From contig SCVO01000077.1 of NCBI GenBank assembly GCA_004322465.1, forward strand, positions 1 to 54,883: a stretch of DNA of 54,883 nt. Direction: 5' to 3'. Positions 1 to 8,229 of the stretch are shown piece after piece. The first letter of the stretch is position 1, and the number at the start of each line of letters is the position of its first letter. Position numbers and translations under genes: made by a program. The stretch is from Candidatus Nitrosotenuis sp. GTDB lineage: Archaea > Thermoproteota > Nitrososphaeria > Nitrososphaerales > Nitrosopumilaceae. The notes beneath the pieces were generated by a model. That model was not told the origin of the DNA and searched no databases. It saw only the letters and a list, made by a program, of their open reading frames with translations.

Positions 1-68
1 CCAAAGTTCCTAATCAGGTTCTTGTCTTTGATGATCTTTAGGATCTGCTCTGTTGCCTTGTACTTCAT
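1..68 (-). CDS. Unknown protein, N-terminal fragment cut by window edge
   Basis: An ATG at 68 opens a frame that runs out of the left edge (22 complete codons, beginning MKYKATEQILKIIKD). The visible part is a charged amphipathic helix and no family can be named. A TATA-like stretch (atattaaat on the minus strand side, 95-103) lies about 30 bases upstream, which supports a real start with a very short leader. It is too short for the supplied ORF track. Confidence 0.6.
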   Translation of the reverse strand, partial: MKYKATEQILKIIKDKNLIRNF

Positions 69-135
69 ATTTGAATGAAATCTTTCTAGAACACATATTA
101 AATCTTCTGCAAAACAGGCGCGATTTTTGTAAAAA

Positions 136-1035
136 TTAGTAAATCATAGACGAGCTAACATTTCTAATTTTCTTTTCCGTGATAAAATAACAGTCTGCAA
201 GACGTTTTCTTTTTGCGCCGTTCAACGCTACAAACTGCGATACAAATGTGTAAAAGACAACCTGGGAAATTTTGTCGCTGGATTCGATTGACGCGTTATG
301 CACGTGCAGTCCGAGTTTTTTCAGTCGCACGGTAAGCCGTTTGTTGTATTGATCATTGCGCTCAAATATTATGACGGTATCGCCTCGTTTTGCGGAAAAC
401 AGACCCATGTGCGAGAATTGTTCCATCCGCTCATAGCGCGCATCCAAACCCAAAACTTCGTGCAGCTTGGCGGCGGCATACATGGCAATAGGATAGGTGT
501 GCTGGTTCCCAAGAAAGTAGACCTTATTTTTCAGCGAGATTTTTCTTGCCTGGGCCTGTGCTGACAAGAACAGTTTTTTGGCATTCCTAATTCTGAAACG
601 ATAAACCAGAGATATGCACGTAAGCATGCTAGCAAGAAAACTAATGCTTCCAGACGTCAGTGTTTTAGAATCATTGTAGTTTAGTCTGATAATTTCTTTG
701 CACATTTTTGCAAGCTTGCTGGCATCGTTTTTTGTAATCGCGGTTGATTTTTTTGCCATCTTTGCCGCCCGGATGTTAGATACGGTGTTTCCAGATATAG
801 AAACAAAATAGACATGTTTGTTTTTTGAAATATTCCTGTTTTTTGTCAAATCGAGTGGATCTACTGCCTTTGCATCATAGTCAGAAAAGCACTCCGCCAT
901 CATAGAAGATGCCAGAGAGTCACCGCTTCCACAGAACAGTGCGTTTTTTGGATTGATTGGCTTTTGCGGTTTGAAGTCATGCATAAATTCCAGCTGCAAT
1001 GCAATGTCACGTTCTAGTGCCAGAATTGTTTGCAT
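136..1035 (-). CDS. SIS-domain phosphosugar isomerase (PGI/PMI-like)
   Basis: The 299-residue protein has the sugar-isomerase (SIS) signature: GSGDS at residues 36-40 and SISGNT at 79-84, which bind the sugar phosphate. A second SIS half follows around 165-215 and carries YERMEQFSHM, resembling the ER..Q.SH segment of archaeal bifunctional phosphoglucose/phosphomannose isomerases. The likely role is interconversion of hexose or hexose-phosphate isomers in the cytosol; the exact substrate cannot be read from sequence. The length is normal for the family. It is divergent from the CBS protein next door. Confidence 0.85.
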   Translation of the reverse strand: MQTILALERDIALQLEFMHDFKPQKPINPKNALFCGSGDSLASSMMAECFSDYDAKAVDPLDLTKNRNISKNKHVYFVSISGNTVSNIRAAKMAKKSTAITKNDASKLAKMCKEIIRLNYNDSKTLTSGSISFLASMLTCISLVYRFRIRNAKKLFLSAQAQARKISLKNKVYFLGNQHTYPIAMYAAAKLHEVLGLDARYERMEQFSHMGLFSAKRGDTVIIFERNDQYNKRLTVRLKKLGLHVHNASIESSDKISQVVFYTFVSQFVALNGAKRKRLADCYFITEKKIRNVSSSMIY

Positions 1036-1114
1036 GCTTGTTTCTATTATGGGAGGCTTTTATTTTTCATGGTGCAAACTTGAAAGTTTTGTTTGGGCGA
1101 ATCAAACATGCTAC

Positions 1115-1124
1115 ACTATATGAT
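1115..1124 (+). promoter_or_regulatory. TATA box that decides the CBS-protein start
   Basis: CACTATATGA lies 23-32 bases upstream of a TTG at 1147, the spacing seen at other leaderless starts in this window. A second T-rich box (CTTTTATTTT, 1057-1066) could instead serve the TTG at 1093 or the ATG at 1108. Confidence 0.45.
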
Positions 1125-1146
1125 TTTGAGCAAATTTCCAGTTGTA

Positions 1147-1968
1147 TTGTTAAGCCAGCAAAAAAGACACAGCTATTTGGTAACTGCAGAAGATGTCATC
1201 CGATCTCCCATTTCCATTAACGAAGATTCGACAGTATATGACGGAATTGAGAAAATAATCGACAACAGAATATCAGGACTTGTAGTCGACGCAAAAGACG
1301 ACCAAAAAGGAATCTTGTCCGCAAGGGACGTCGGAAGGGCTCTGATTTCAAAAAATCAAAACACCAGAAAGACTCCAATATCAAGCGCGATGCGCGAACT
1401 AGTTCTAGTTGATCAGTATGCCCCGATTCCAAACTGCGCTGACGTGATGCTTGCAAAAAAGACAAACATGATTGGAATAAGGGGCAAGGGAGGAATCAGG
1501 GGAATCATGACAAAGCACGATCTTGTCAGGTACTACCACGAGAATGTCAAGGACGAAACAAAAATCCAGAACATGATGACATATGGCAGTTTTTTTGTGC
1601 GGGATGATTCAAGCCTGCATGACGGACTGACAAAGATGCTAACAAATCAGGTGTCCCGCCTGCTGATTAAAAACTCACAAGACGAGCCAGTAGGAATTGT
1701 CACGTTTGGAAATTTTTTGGGCAAAGTGTTCAGGCACGAGCGAGATTCGCAGAGTGTTTTTTCTGAAGACTATGGCAAGGCATGCAAGATAACAGACGTG
1801 ATGACGAAACAAATAATCACAGTTACAGCCCAGACGAGCATCTCAAGGATTGCAAAAATATTGCTCGAGTACAGAATTCACGGTGTCGCAATAACAGACC
1901 GTCGCAAGATAATTGGGTTTGTCACAGAAAAAGACATAATCCGAGAATTGGCAAGAAAGGAAATTTAG
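1147..1968 (+). CDS. Four-CBS-domain regulatory protein
   Basis: It contains tandem CBS repeats: DVIRSPISINEDSTVYDGIEKI, then the AMRELVLVDQ, MMTYGSFFVRDDSS and DVMTKQIITVTAQTSISRIAKILLEYRIHGVAI segments, with no catalytic domain. CBS pairs bind adenosyl ligands such as AMP, ATP or SAM and control partner proteins, so this is probably a stand-alone energy or ligand sensor. The supplied ORF starts at TTG 1093. The residues before MLSQQKRH look unlike a CBS protein, and the TATA box at 1115-1124 favours TTG 1147; ATG 1108 is also possible. MqnD-like gene follows after 36 bases with its own TATA-like box. Confidence 0.85.
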   Translation: MLSQQKRHSYLVTAEDVIRSPISINEDSTVYDGIEKIIDNRISGLVVDAKDDQKGILSARDVGRALISKNQNTRKTPISSAMRELVLVDQYAPIPNCADVMLAKKTNMIGIRGKGGIRGIMTKHDLVRYYHENVKDETKIQNMMTYGSFFVRDDSSLHDGLTKMLTNQVSRLLIKNSQDEPVGIVTFGNFLGKVFRHERDSQSVFSEDYGKACKITDVMTKQIITVTAQTSISRIAKILLEYRIHGVAITDRRKIIGFVTEKDIIRELARKEI

Positions 1969-2004
1969 AATACGTTATTTAGAGCCAAATTTTAGACAGC
2001 AAAC

Positions 2005-2832
2005 ATGGAAATTTCCGTCGGGCACACGCCAGATTCAGATGACGCATTCATGTTTTATGGGATGCTCACAGGCAAGATCCCATCGGAGTTTACGATAAAG
2101 CACGTGATTGGCGACATTGAGGAGCTAAACAAGAGGGCGCAAAACCATGAGCTCGATGTGACTGCGGTGTCAATTCATGCATGTGCATATATTCCAGACT
2201 ATACAATTTTGCGCAGCGGCGGAAGTTTTGGAATTGGGTACGGCCCAATTGTAATTGCAAAACAAAGCATCTCCCAAGACCAGCTTAAAAATCTAAAAAT
2301 CGCAATTCCAGGAAAAATGACGTCGGCGTTTTTGCTGCTCCAGTTAATGATTGGGAAATTTGATTATGTAGAAATGAAGTTCAGCGACATCCCAGACGCA
2401 GTGAACAGCGGAAAGGTGGATGCGGGCCTTGTAATCCACGAGACTCAGCTGTCATACAAGCACGAAGGGCTGACAAAAATTCTAGATGTTGGGGAATGGT
2501 GGCACAAGACGACAAACGGCCTCCCAGTGCCGCTTGGGACCAACGTCATGAGCAACAAATTTGACCAAAAAACAATACAAAAATTTGACAAATACCTTCA
2601 CGATTCAATAAAATACGGACTTGACCACTTGGACGAGGCACTTGATTATTCCATGCAATACAGCAGAGGCAAGCCAGCCGACCTGATCAAGAAATTTGTA
2701 TCAATGTACGTAAACGAAGTCACAGTCGACATGGGAAAGCCAGGCGAGGAATCAATCAAGAGATTTTTTGCAATGGCGTCTGAGAAAAACCTCGTGCCAA
2801 AATTTGAGCTGAAAATCAGCCCGCCAATCTAA
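2005..2832 (+). CDS. mqnD: MqnD-like 1,4-dihydroxy-6-naphthoate synthase
   Basis: A 275-residue MqnA/MqnD-family protein with a periplasmic-binding-protein fold. It shows the characteristic N-terminus GHTPDSDDAFMFYGML, the middle segment SIHACAYIPDYTILRSGGSFGIGYGPIV, and the hinge motif VIHETQLSY. The known family reaction converts cyclic dehypoxanthinyl futalosine to 1,4-dihydroxy-6-naphthoate in the futalosine route to menaquinone. The mqnE-like radical SAM gene at 3494-4591 supports that role. MqnA and MqnD are related, so MqnA activity cannot be excluded. TATA-like GTTATTTAG lies at 1974-1982. Confidence 0.75.
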   Translation: MEISVGHTPDSDDAFMFYGMLTGKIPSEFTIKHVIGDIEELNKRAQNHELDVTAVSIHACAYIPDYTILRSGGSFGIGYGPIVIAKQSISQDQLKNLKIAIPGKMTSAFLLLQLMIGKFDYVEMKFSDIPDAVNSGKVDAGLVIHETQLSYKHEGLTKILDVGEWWHKTTNGLPVPLGTNVMSNKFDQKTIQKFDKYLHDSIKYGLDHLDEALDYSMQYSRGKPADLIKKFVSMYVNEVTVDMGKPGEESIKRFFAMASEKNLVPKFELKISPPI

Positions 2833-2882
2833 GTCCCAAAATCAAGAGATGTGTATAATAATAATAAAACCCATTTAGAGTT

Positions 2883-3179
2883 GTGGTCCTAGTAGACAAA
2901 AAGATACTGGCCGGAGGAGTGCTGATGGTATCAGTCGGGCTAGCCCTTTTGCTTAATCTCAATTCCTCAACTCCGATAGGACAGGCTGACATGACGCAGG
3001 CCCAGATAGACGACCTTCTGGCAAAACAGCAGGAAAACAAGAACTATTCTAATCTAGCTGGAATGGTGGCGGGTGTGGGGTTTTTGCTGGTTCTGATTAG
3101 TTTTGGTGCAAGAAGAAAAAGAGGCGGCGCAAAACCAGTAGAAAAAGATCAAAAGCCTAAAGACTTTAATGAAATTTAA
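2883..3179 (+). CDS. Small two-helix membrane protein
   Basis: 98 residues with a GTG start. Hydrophobic segments span about 8-26 (ILAGGVLMVSVGLALLLNL) and 60-75 (GMVAGVGFLLVLISFG), joined by a polar loop, followed by a basic tail. No named family is recognised. TATAATA at 2854-2860 is 23-29 bases upstream of the GTG, so the start is well supported as leaderless. It sits between the menaquinone genes and a thiamine-binding-type protein, but nothing in it suggests a direct role in that pathway. Confidence 0.7.
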   Translation: MVLVDKKILAGGVLMVSVGLALLLNLNSSTPIGQADMTQAQIDDLLAKQQENKNYSNLAGMVAGVGFLLVLISFGARRKRGGAKPVEKDQKPKDFNEI

Positions 3180-3193
3180 TTCCCAAAAGTTTA

Positions 3194-3508
3194 ATGATTC
3201 ATGCCGAAATCAGCGTCTACCCAATCGGGACTGACACTACAAGTATGAGCATCTACGTCGCGCGTGCAATCGAGGCAATAAGTGGTTTTGAGGGAATCAA
3301 GTACCAGTTGACTCCGATGGGAACAGTTCTGGAATCAGACAAAATCGAAAAAATATTCGAGGCTGCAAAAATAATTACAGAGACGGTTCACAGAATGGGA
3401 GTAAAGCGAGTCGAGGTAATTCTCAAGATAGACTCTAGATCAGACAAGGCTCAGACGATACAGTCAAAGGTAGAATCAGTCACAAAACACTTGTCAAAAT
3501 GTTCTTAG
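3194..3508 (+). CDS. MTH1187/YqgV-family thiamine-binding-type protein
   Basis: 104 residues of the MTH1187 family (ferredoxin-like fold, formerly DUF77). Recognisable parts are the start AEISVYPIG, then SMSIYVARAIEAI, YQLTPMGTVLES and the end GVKRVEVILKIDSR. Members bind thiamine or related pyrimidines in YkoF-like proteins and form tetramers; the physiological role in archaea is not settled. It converges with mqnE, overlapping it by 15 bases at the 3' ends. CTTTAATG at 3164-3171 is a suitable TATA box for the ATG. Confidence 0.8.
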   Translation: MIHAEISVYPIGTDTTSMSIYVARAIEAISGFEGIKYQLTPMGTVLESDKIEKIFEAAKIITETVHRMGVKRVEVILKIDSRSDKAQTIQSKVESVTKHLSKCS

Positions 3509-4591
3509 CGTCTTAAAGAACGTGTTTCGCTGTATTGGCTCCCGTCCAATTTCCTTTACCATGGTTGCCAGCTCCACCACTGAGGAGGCAGTCGGCTTTC
3601 CTGCTGCGCGGTATATTTCCTCAGAAAACGCAGTCCCCACGAGGTCGCTTCCGCCATTAGACAGTGCGACCTGTGCAAGTTTTTTCCCAAATGCGACCCA
3701 GTAAACTGAAATGTTATTCAGCACGCCTGCAAGCATGAGTCGCGATACGGCGATAATTTTCAGATCATATATGGACGAGCATTCGTGTTTTACAAGATCG
3801 TTTTGTTCCAGTTCGGTATTGTCAAGGCTAAACTTTAGCGGAATAAAGGTGATGAATCCGCCAGTTCTTTTTTGCAGCTCACGGATTTTTATGAGATGGT
3901 CAATTATGTGGTGCGGCTTTTCAATGTGGCCGTAAAGCATCGTCGCGTTGCTCCTAATCCCCAGGTTGTGCGCCTGCTCTATGGTGTCAAGCCATTCCTG
4001 CCCAGAGCATTTGCCTCGCACTATTTGGCCACGTATTTCAGGGTGGAACAGTTCTGCGCCACCCCCAGGCATCGAGTCCAGGCCTGCCGCCTTTAGTCGC
4101 GACAGTATCTCCTTGACAGAGTTTTTTGTTAGTTTTGATAGAAAGAATATTTCGGCAGCAGTGAATGCCTTGACTGTAAGTTCTGGGTGGTGTTTTTTTA
4201 TTATCTTCATCATGTTTTCGTAATAGTCCAGTGTCAGTGTAGGATGAAAACCGCCTACGATGTGAACCTCTGTTGCGCCCATTTGTTTTGCAAGCCCCAC
4301 CCTTTGCTCAATTTGCTCAGGACTCAGAGTATACGCATCGGATTCATCCCCCTTTCTGTAAAACGCGCACATCTGGCAGCTTGCGGCGCACAAATTCGTG
4401 TAGTTCATGTAGTATGATGCGGCAAACGTCACCTTGTCTCCAACCAGTTCTTTTCTCACAAGATCCGCAGTTGCCCCAACAGTGAAGAGATTATCGTTTT
4501 CCATTAGCTCCAAACCGTCATTGTGTGACAGTTCCTCCCCAGAGAAAACTCGTTCTAGCGCTTTTGATTCACTGATTAAATCGCGTAACAA
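3494..4591 (-). CDS. mqnE: Aminofutalosine synthase MqnE (radical SAM)
   Basis: 365 residues. The radical SAM cluster motif is CAASCQMCAF (CxxxCxxC), followed by the MqnE/MqnC/CofH-family segments EVHIVGGFHP, LDSMPGGGAELFHPEIR, NATMLYGHIE and GGFITFIPLKF. The PGGGAE and YGHIE stretches fit aminofutalosine synthase (MqnE), which joins an adenosyl radical to 3-(1-carboxyvinyloxy)benzoate. CofH of F420 synthesis and MqnC are close relatives, so subfamily choice rests on motif similarity and on the mqnD-like neighbour. It lies convergent to the thiamine-binding-type gene. Confidence 0.8.
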   Translation of the reverse strand: MLRDLISESKALERVFSGEELSHNDGLELMENDNLFTVGATADLVRKELVGDKVTFAASYYMNYTNLCAASCQMCAFYRKGDESDAYTLSPEQIEQRVGLAKQMGATEVHIVGGFHPTLTLDYYENMMKIIKKHHPELTVKAFTAAEIFFLSKLTKNSVKEILSRLKAAGLDSMPGGGAELFHPEIRGQIVRGKCSGQEWLDTIEQAHNLGIRSNATMLYGHIEKPHHIIDHLIKIRELQKRTGGFITFIPLKFSLDNTELEQNDLVKHECSSIYDLKIIAVSRLMLAGVLNNISVYWVAFGKKLAQVALSNGGSDLVGTAFSEEIYRAAGKPTASSVVELATMVKEIGREPIQRNTFFKTLRTF

Positions 4592-4638
4592 CGGCTTGTT
4601 TGAGTCAGGATGAATATAAAATAAACTGACTGTGCTGC

Positions 4639-5367
4639 TCAGTTATCGGATGTTTTGTTTGTAGACGACTTTGGCTTTATCTTCTCAAGCAGAGCTTGTT
4701 TTGCTTTTTCTACCTTCTTTTCATATGCAGTCTTTATGTGCGCCTTTGCCGCATCTTCCAGCGCTTGTCTTTTCTCTTTGACTGCCTTTGCGGCCGCTTG
4801 TTGTTTCTTTACTAGTTCATTGTGCATTGTTTGCTGGTCAAGGAGAGTTTTTTCTTTTGTAGCTTTTTGAGTTAGGCTCAGTTCCGCCTTTTGCTTTTCA
4901 ATCTGAGCCTTTGTATCCACTTGCTTTTGTGCATCAAGCATCTGCTGTCTTTTCTGCGTCATGTTATTGATTTGCTGCTGTGCTCTTTCTTTTATCGCAT
5001 TAATTTCATCTAGCTTTTCCTGCTGTTTTGCCAACATTACTTTTTTTGCAGCCTCGTTTTGTTCCTGCAGCGCCTTTCTCTTCGCATCCAGTTCTTCTTG
5101 CTGCAGTTTTTTCTTGTCAATCACCTCTTTTCTTTTCATCGCGTCTGCACTTTGGAGTGCTTTTTGCTTCGCTTCGGCGATTTTTGCTTTCTCTGCCTGG
5201 ATTGCATCAAACTCGCGTATTCGCTCAGAGGCCGTTTGTTTTGTCGGCTTTACGCCGCTCTTTACTTTAGAATCAGTAGAGTTTGCAGAGTCCGCCATCG
5301 ACAGATGTGGAATTACAATCAGAGATACAAGCAGCATGATTGAAACCATAATTCCAGTTTTTTGCAT
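4639..5367 (-). CDS. Secreted Lys/Ala/Gln-rich coiled-coil protein
   Basis: 242 residues. The N-terminus MQKTGIMVSIMLLVSLIVIPHLSMADS is a signal peptide with likely cleavage near SMA. The rest is almost entirely charged heptad-like helix (for example EAKQKALQSADAMKRKEVIDKKKLQQEELDAKRKAL) with no cysteines or enzymatic motif. It resembles the next gene in design (MQK- start, signal peptide, coiled coil), so the two are probably paralogous surface or pseudo-periplasmic structural proteins. Function is not known. The long + strand ORFs over it are codon shadows. Confidence 0.75.
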   Translation of the reverse strand: MQKTGIMVSIMLLVSLIVIPHLSMADSANSTDSKVKSGVKPTKQTASERIREFDAIQAEKAKIAEAKQKALQSADAMKRKEVIDKKKLQQEELDAKRKALQEQNEAAKKVMLAKQQEKLDEINAIKERAQQQINNMTQKRQQMLDAQKQVDTKAQIEKQKAELSLTQKATKEKTLLDQQTMHNELVKKQQAAAKAVKEKRQALEDAAKAHIKTAYEKKVEKAKQALLEKIKPKSSTNKTSDN

Positions 5368-5453
5368 AGTCAGGACATGTTGCTTTTACTATAAATTGGT
5401 AACTACGCAATAATTCAGAATTTTAATCATAAAATAAAAAATGCTAGTTTTGG

Positions 5454-6053
5454 TTACGAGTTTTCGGTGCTGTTAGACGTAGCTGGTTTGCTTGGAGCTT
5501 TTGCTTCGGCTTTGGCTTTCATTGCAGCCATCTTTTCGTCCAGCATTGCTCGCTTTTCCGCCATTTTCTTGTCAAGCGACTCAGCCTTTTTTGCCATCTT
5601 GTCTTCGAATTGTGCTCTCATCTTTGCCATTTTTTCTTCAAACGCTGCTTTTCTGTCTGCTGCAGACTGCTGCGCAAGTGCTTTCCTTTCAGTTATTTTG
5701 TCTTCTGCTTTTGTTTTCATTTCAGTCATTTTTTGTTCTGCTTGCGCTTGCTTTTCTGCCATCTTGCCTTCTTTTGCAGACTTTAGTTCTTGCATCTTTT
5801 GTGCCCTGTACGCAACGATGTCATCAAGAGTTTGTTGTTTTTTTAGCGCTTTTTCCTTTAGCTCTTTTACTTTTGCATCCACTCTAGACTGGATTGTTTG
5901 TTTCTTTTCTTCCATCTTTTGCATCATTTGGTCTGTTTTTGTAGTGTCTGAAGATGTAGCGTTTGAGTTTGTTTCCGCAAATGAAAGTCCAATTGGTCCA
6001 ACCATTACTGCTGCTAAGAGCAGCAGTGACATTAGAAATCCCAATTTTTGCAT
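5454..6053 (-). CDS. Secreted Met/Lys-rich coiled-coil protein
   Basis: 199 residues with a signal peptide (MQKLGFLMSLLLLAAVMVGPIGLSFAE) and a Thr/Ser-rich linker. A long Met/Lys/Ala coiled coil follows, with repeated units such as EKMAKMRAQFEDKMAKKAESLDKKMAEKRAMLDEKMAAMKAKAEAK. The roughly 11-residue periodicity and abundant Met are unusual; Met-rich secreted helices could bind copper, but that is only speculation. It is adjacent to a second protein of the same design at 4639-5367. Confidence 0.75.
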   Translation of the reverse strand: MQKLGFLMSLLLLAAVMVGPIGLSFAETNSNATSSDTTKTDQMMQKMEEKKQTIQSRVDAKVKELKEKALKKQQTLDDIVAYRAQKMQELKSAKEGKMAEKQAQAEQKMTEMKTKAEDKITERKALAQQSAADRKAAFEEKMAKMRAQFEDKMAKKAESLDKKMAEKRAMLDEKMAAMKAKAEAKAPSKPATSNSTENS

Positions 6054-6160
6054 ACAGATGTGCGCCTTTAGACGATATTTAACATTATGGAACTTTGATA
6101 CGCAAAAAACCAGCCTGCCAAGAATTGGCGTGAAAGATTAAAGTATGTTTTAAGACAAAC

Positions 6161-6334
6161 ATGCTCATGGTGCTTCCAATTGTCGACGAGTACAAACCAA
6201 AGTGCTATCTTTGCAACAATCCCTTTGACACCATAGAAAAACTGCGAGAGCACCAGGAAGCGGAACACAAGGAATTTGTTGAGCACCACGAATCAAGACG
6301 AGAGCCAGCCCCTGGCGACGTAACAGTGTTTTAG
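6161..6334 (+). CDS. Small C2H2-type zinc-finger protein (57 aa)
   Basis: This gene falls just under the ORF-track cutoff. ATG 6161 opens MLMVLPIVDEYKPKCYLCNN and ends at TAG 6334. CYLC is followed by HQEAEH, giving a CxxC...HxxxxH arrangement like a single C2H2 finger, with an acidic-basic tail. Single-finger proteins of this size are common in archaea and may bind nucleic acid or protein. The second Met (6167) could also start it. It ends 10 bases before the TPR gene and may be cotranscribed with it. Confidence 0.7.
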   Translation: MLMVLPIVDEYKPKCYLCNNPFDTIEKLREHQEAEHKEFVEHHESRREPAPGDVTVF

Positions 6335-6344
6335 CGGATTTGGA

Positions 6345-6938
6345 ATGTCGTCTGAAAAAACACTACAAGATGCAAATATCCTGTTTTTGAAAAAAAGATT
6401 TCAAGACGCCGTAGCACTGTATGACAGAGTGCTGAGGACAGATCCAAAAAACATTGTTGCCCTAAACAACAAGGGGTACGCACTAGGCAAGATGAAGGAT
6501 CATGAAAATGCAATACGGTGTTACGATTTGGTATTGCAGATCATCCCAGACGACAAGACTGCGCTAACAAACAAGATCTCATCTCTGAGAAAGACAAAAA
6601 GGTACGAGGAGGCAGAAGGCTACTGCAACAAAATTTTAGATGCAACACCAAATGACCTCATCACACTATACCACAAGGAGCGGATTCTGTTTTCTTTGGG
6701 GAGTTATGCTGACGCCGTATCCTGCTGTGATGCGATTTTAGCAAGCCGTCCAGAAAACGGCGAAGTGTTGTTTGACAAGGCGGCAAGCCTTGCAATGCTA
6801 AACAGTGTCAACGAATCACTAAATGCACTATCCAAGGCGTCAGGTGTCTCCCAGAAATTCAGAGCAAAGGCAAGAGGTCACAAGGCATTTGCAAAACTAA
6901 ATGACGACGCTAGGTTTTTGAAACTAGTGTCCGGCTAG
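6345..6938 (+). CDS. TPR-repeat protein
   Basis: 197 residues made of tetratricopeptide repeats (units such as FQDAVALYDRVLRTDPKNIVALNNKGYALGKMKDHENAIRCYDLVLQIIPDD), roughly five 34-residue units. TPRs form a superhelical scaffold for protein partners; no catalytic domain is present. It overlaps the convergent TPR gene at 6935-7414 by four bases, and a third short TPR gene follows, so this is a local family cluster. Partner proteins cannot be predicted. Confidence 0.85.
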   Translation: MSSEKTLQDANILFLKKRFQDAVALYDRVLRTDPKNIVALNNKGYALGKMKDHENAIRCYDLVLQIIPDDKTALTNKISSLRKTKRYEEAEGYCNKILDATPNDLITLYHKERILFSLGSYADAVSCCDAILASRPENGEVLFDKAASLAMLNSVNESLNALSKASGVSQKFRAKARGHKAFAKLNDDARFLKLVSG

Positions 6939-7414
6939 GCAGACTTTGACTTTTTTAACAAGTTTTGAGCTATCTGCTTGTTTATGAGGGCGACATCGTA
7001 ATCCTTGTCTATTCGCAATGCCTTTTTGAAATACTTGAGGGCCTCTTCGACTGATCCCAATTCCCCAAGTGACAATCCCTTGTATGCAAGTGCCATCGTG
7101 CATTTTTTATCAAGCAGTATGGCATCATCATAAGAAAGGATCGCCTTTTTGAACTCACCCAGCCCATGCAGTACTGAGCCACGATTGACAAGTGCCGTGA
7201 TGTTTTTCGGATCAATTTTGAGCGCGTTGTCAAAACAGGTCAACGCCTGCTTTAGCTTGTCAAGGTTCTGCAATGCCACGCCCTTGTCGATTAGCGCATT
7301 GACATTGTTTGGGTCGATTTTGAGTATGCGGTCGTACAGTTTTATCGCCTTTTCAAGATCACCGTCTTCGCACAAATCAAATGCCTGACTCAAAATCTTT
7401 TCAATGTTATTCAA
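6935..7414 (-). CDS. TPR-repeat protein
   Basis: 159 residues with about four TPR units (DLEKAIKLYDRILKIDPNNVNALIDKGVALQNLDKLKQALTCFDNALKIDPKN). It probably acts as a cytoplasmic scaffold. It converges on the neighbouring TPR gene with a four-base overlap, and the next upstream TPR gene (7497-7724) lies on the same strand. Similarity between units suggests local duplication. Confidence 0.85.
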   Translation of the reverse strand: MNNIEKILSQAFDLCEDGDLEKAIKLYDRILKIDPNNVNALIDKGVALQNLDKLKQALTCFDNALKIDPKNITALVNRGSVLHGLGEFKKAILSYDDAILLDKKCTMALAYKGLSLGELGSVEEALKYFKKALRIDKDYDVALINKQIAQNLLKKSKSA

Positions 7415-7496
7415 TTCGTCATTTACAAAAGTGTTTGATTGAGATAATAATTATTCCGTTGTCAACAGCAAAGACGGTGCGCGCTTAATATGGAAT

Positions 7497-7724
7497 TTAT
7501 GAGGAGTATTTGTCTGCAGGATCCATTTCGAGCGATTTGTTAAAACACTCCAGCGCCTCGTCGTATCGCCCAAGGCTTCGCAGTGCGGCGCCTTTTTGAT
7601 TCCAGATATCAGGATCGTTTTGGTTTAGCAGCAGGGCTTGCTCAAAATAAGCCAGCGCATCTTCAAAGTTCCCGTCAACGAGGAGGCTTTTGCCTTTCTT
7701 TACCAAGTCAGATATTTCAGGCAT
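7497..7724 (-). CDS. Short TPR protein (75 aa)
   Basis: 75 residues with a capping helix (MPEISDLVKKGKSLLVDGN) and two TPR units (FEDALAYFEQALLLNQNDPDIWNQKGAALRSLGRYDEALECFNKSLEMDPADK), ending directly after the second unit. It may be a minimal TPR adaptor or a shortened copy of its neighbours. The ORF is intact and has a clear ATG. Confidence 0.75.
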   Translation of the reverse strand: MPEISDLVKKGKSLLVDGNFEDALAYFEQALLLNQNDPDIWNQKGAALRSLGRYDEALECFNKSLEMDPADKYSS

Positions 7725-7827
7725 GCAATACTGTTGGTCGCTCTTCCTATACTAGGTTTACGCGGAACCAGTGTATGTTTGAATAGAACAGACTAGGGTT
7801 AAAACGCCAAACAGTAAAACCATAGAC

Positions 7828-8229
7828 ATGAGCTTGAACATACTAATTGCTGAGGACAACCAGTTCACGGCAACCCAGTATGACAGAATTTTGCGAAAAT
7901 ACGGCCATCACGTTGTCATAACAAGAGACGGCACCGAATGCCTAGAAAAATACCACAGGGAGCTCAAAAGGACGGAATTTGACTCGCTTGACGAGACGCC
8001 ATTCGATGTTGTGGTGCTTGACCAATCAATGCCAAAAAAATCAGGCTCAGAGGTAGCAGAGGAGATTCTTGAAGTCAGCCCAAAGCAGAAGATCATATTT
8101 GCGTCCGCTTATGCGCTGACAGGAAACAGCGACACAGCCCAGCTCAAGAAAAAGGTAGACTTTTTGCAAAAACCGTTCTCGCTTAGGGCATTTGTGCAAA
8201 AGATAGAAGGCGAACAGCCTACCGAGTAA
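7828..8229 (+). CDS. Single-domain response regulator (receiver)
   Basis: 133 residues, a CheY-like receiver with no output domain. The acidic pocket is E9-D10, the phospho-acceptor D65 lies in VVVLDQSMPKKSG, the Ser/Thr switch is near S93 (FASAYAL) and the conserved K115 is in LQKPF. All key residues are present. It probably signals by phosphorylation-dependent protein contact. No histidine kinase is in the window. Its 3' end overlaps the convergent Cys-containing gene by 11 bases. Confidence 0.9.
   Translation: MSLNILIAEDNQFTATQYDRILRKYGHHVVITRDGTECLEKYHRELKRTEFDSLDETPFDVVVLDQSMPKKSGSEVAEEILEVSPKQKIIFASAYALTGNSDTAQLKKKVDFLQKPFSLRAFVQKIEGEQPTE

Noticed and set aside
4961-6141. Long plus-strand ORFs (4961-5413, 5467-6141, 5492-5887) over the coiled-coil genes
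   Set aside because: They are Phe/Ser/Cys-rich translations opposite Lys/Ala/Glu-rich coding sequence, the usual antisense shadow of coiled-coil genes, and lack starts with TATA boxes.
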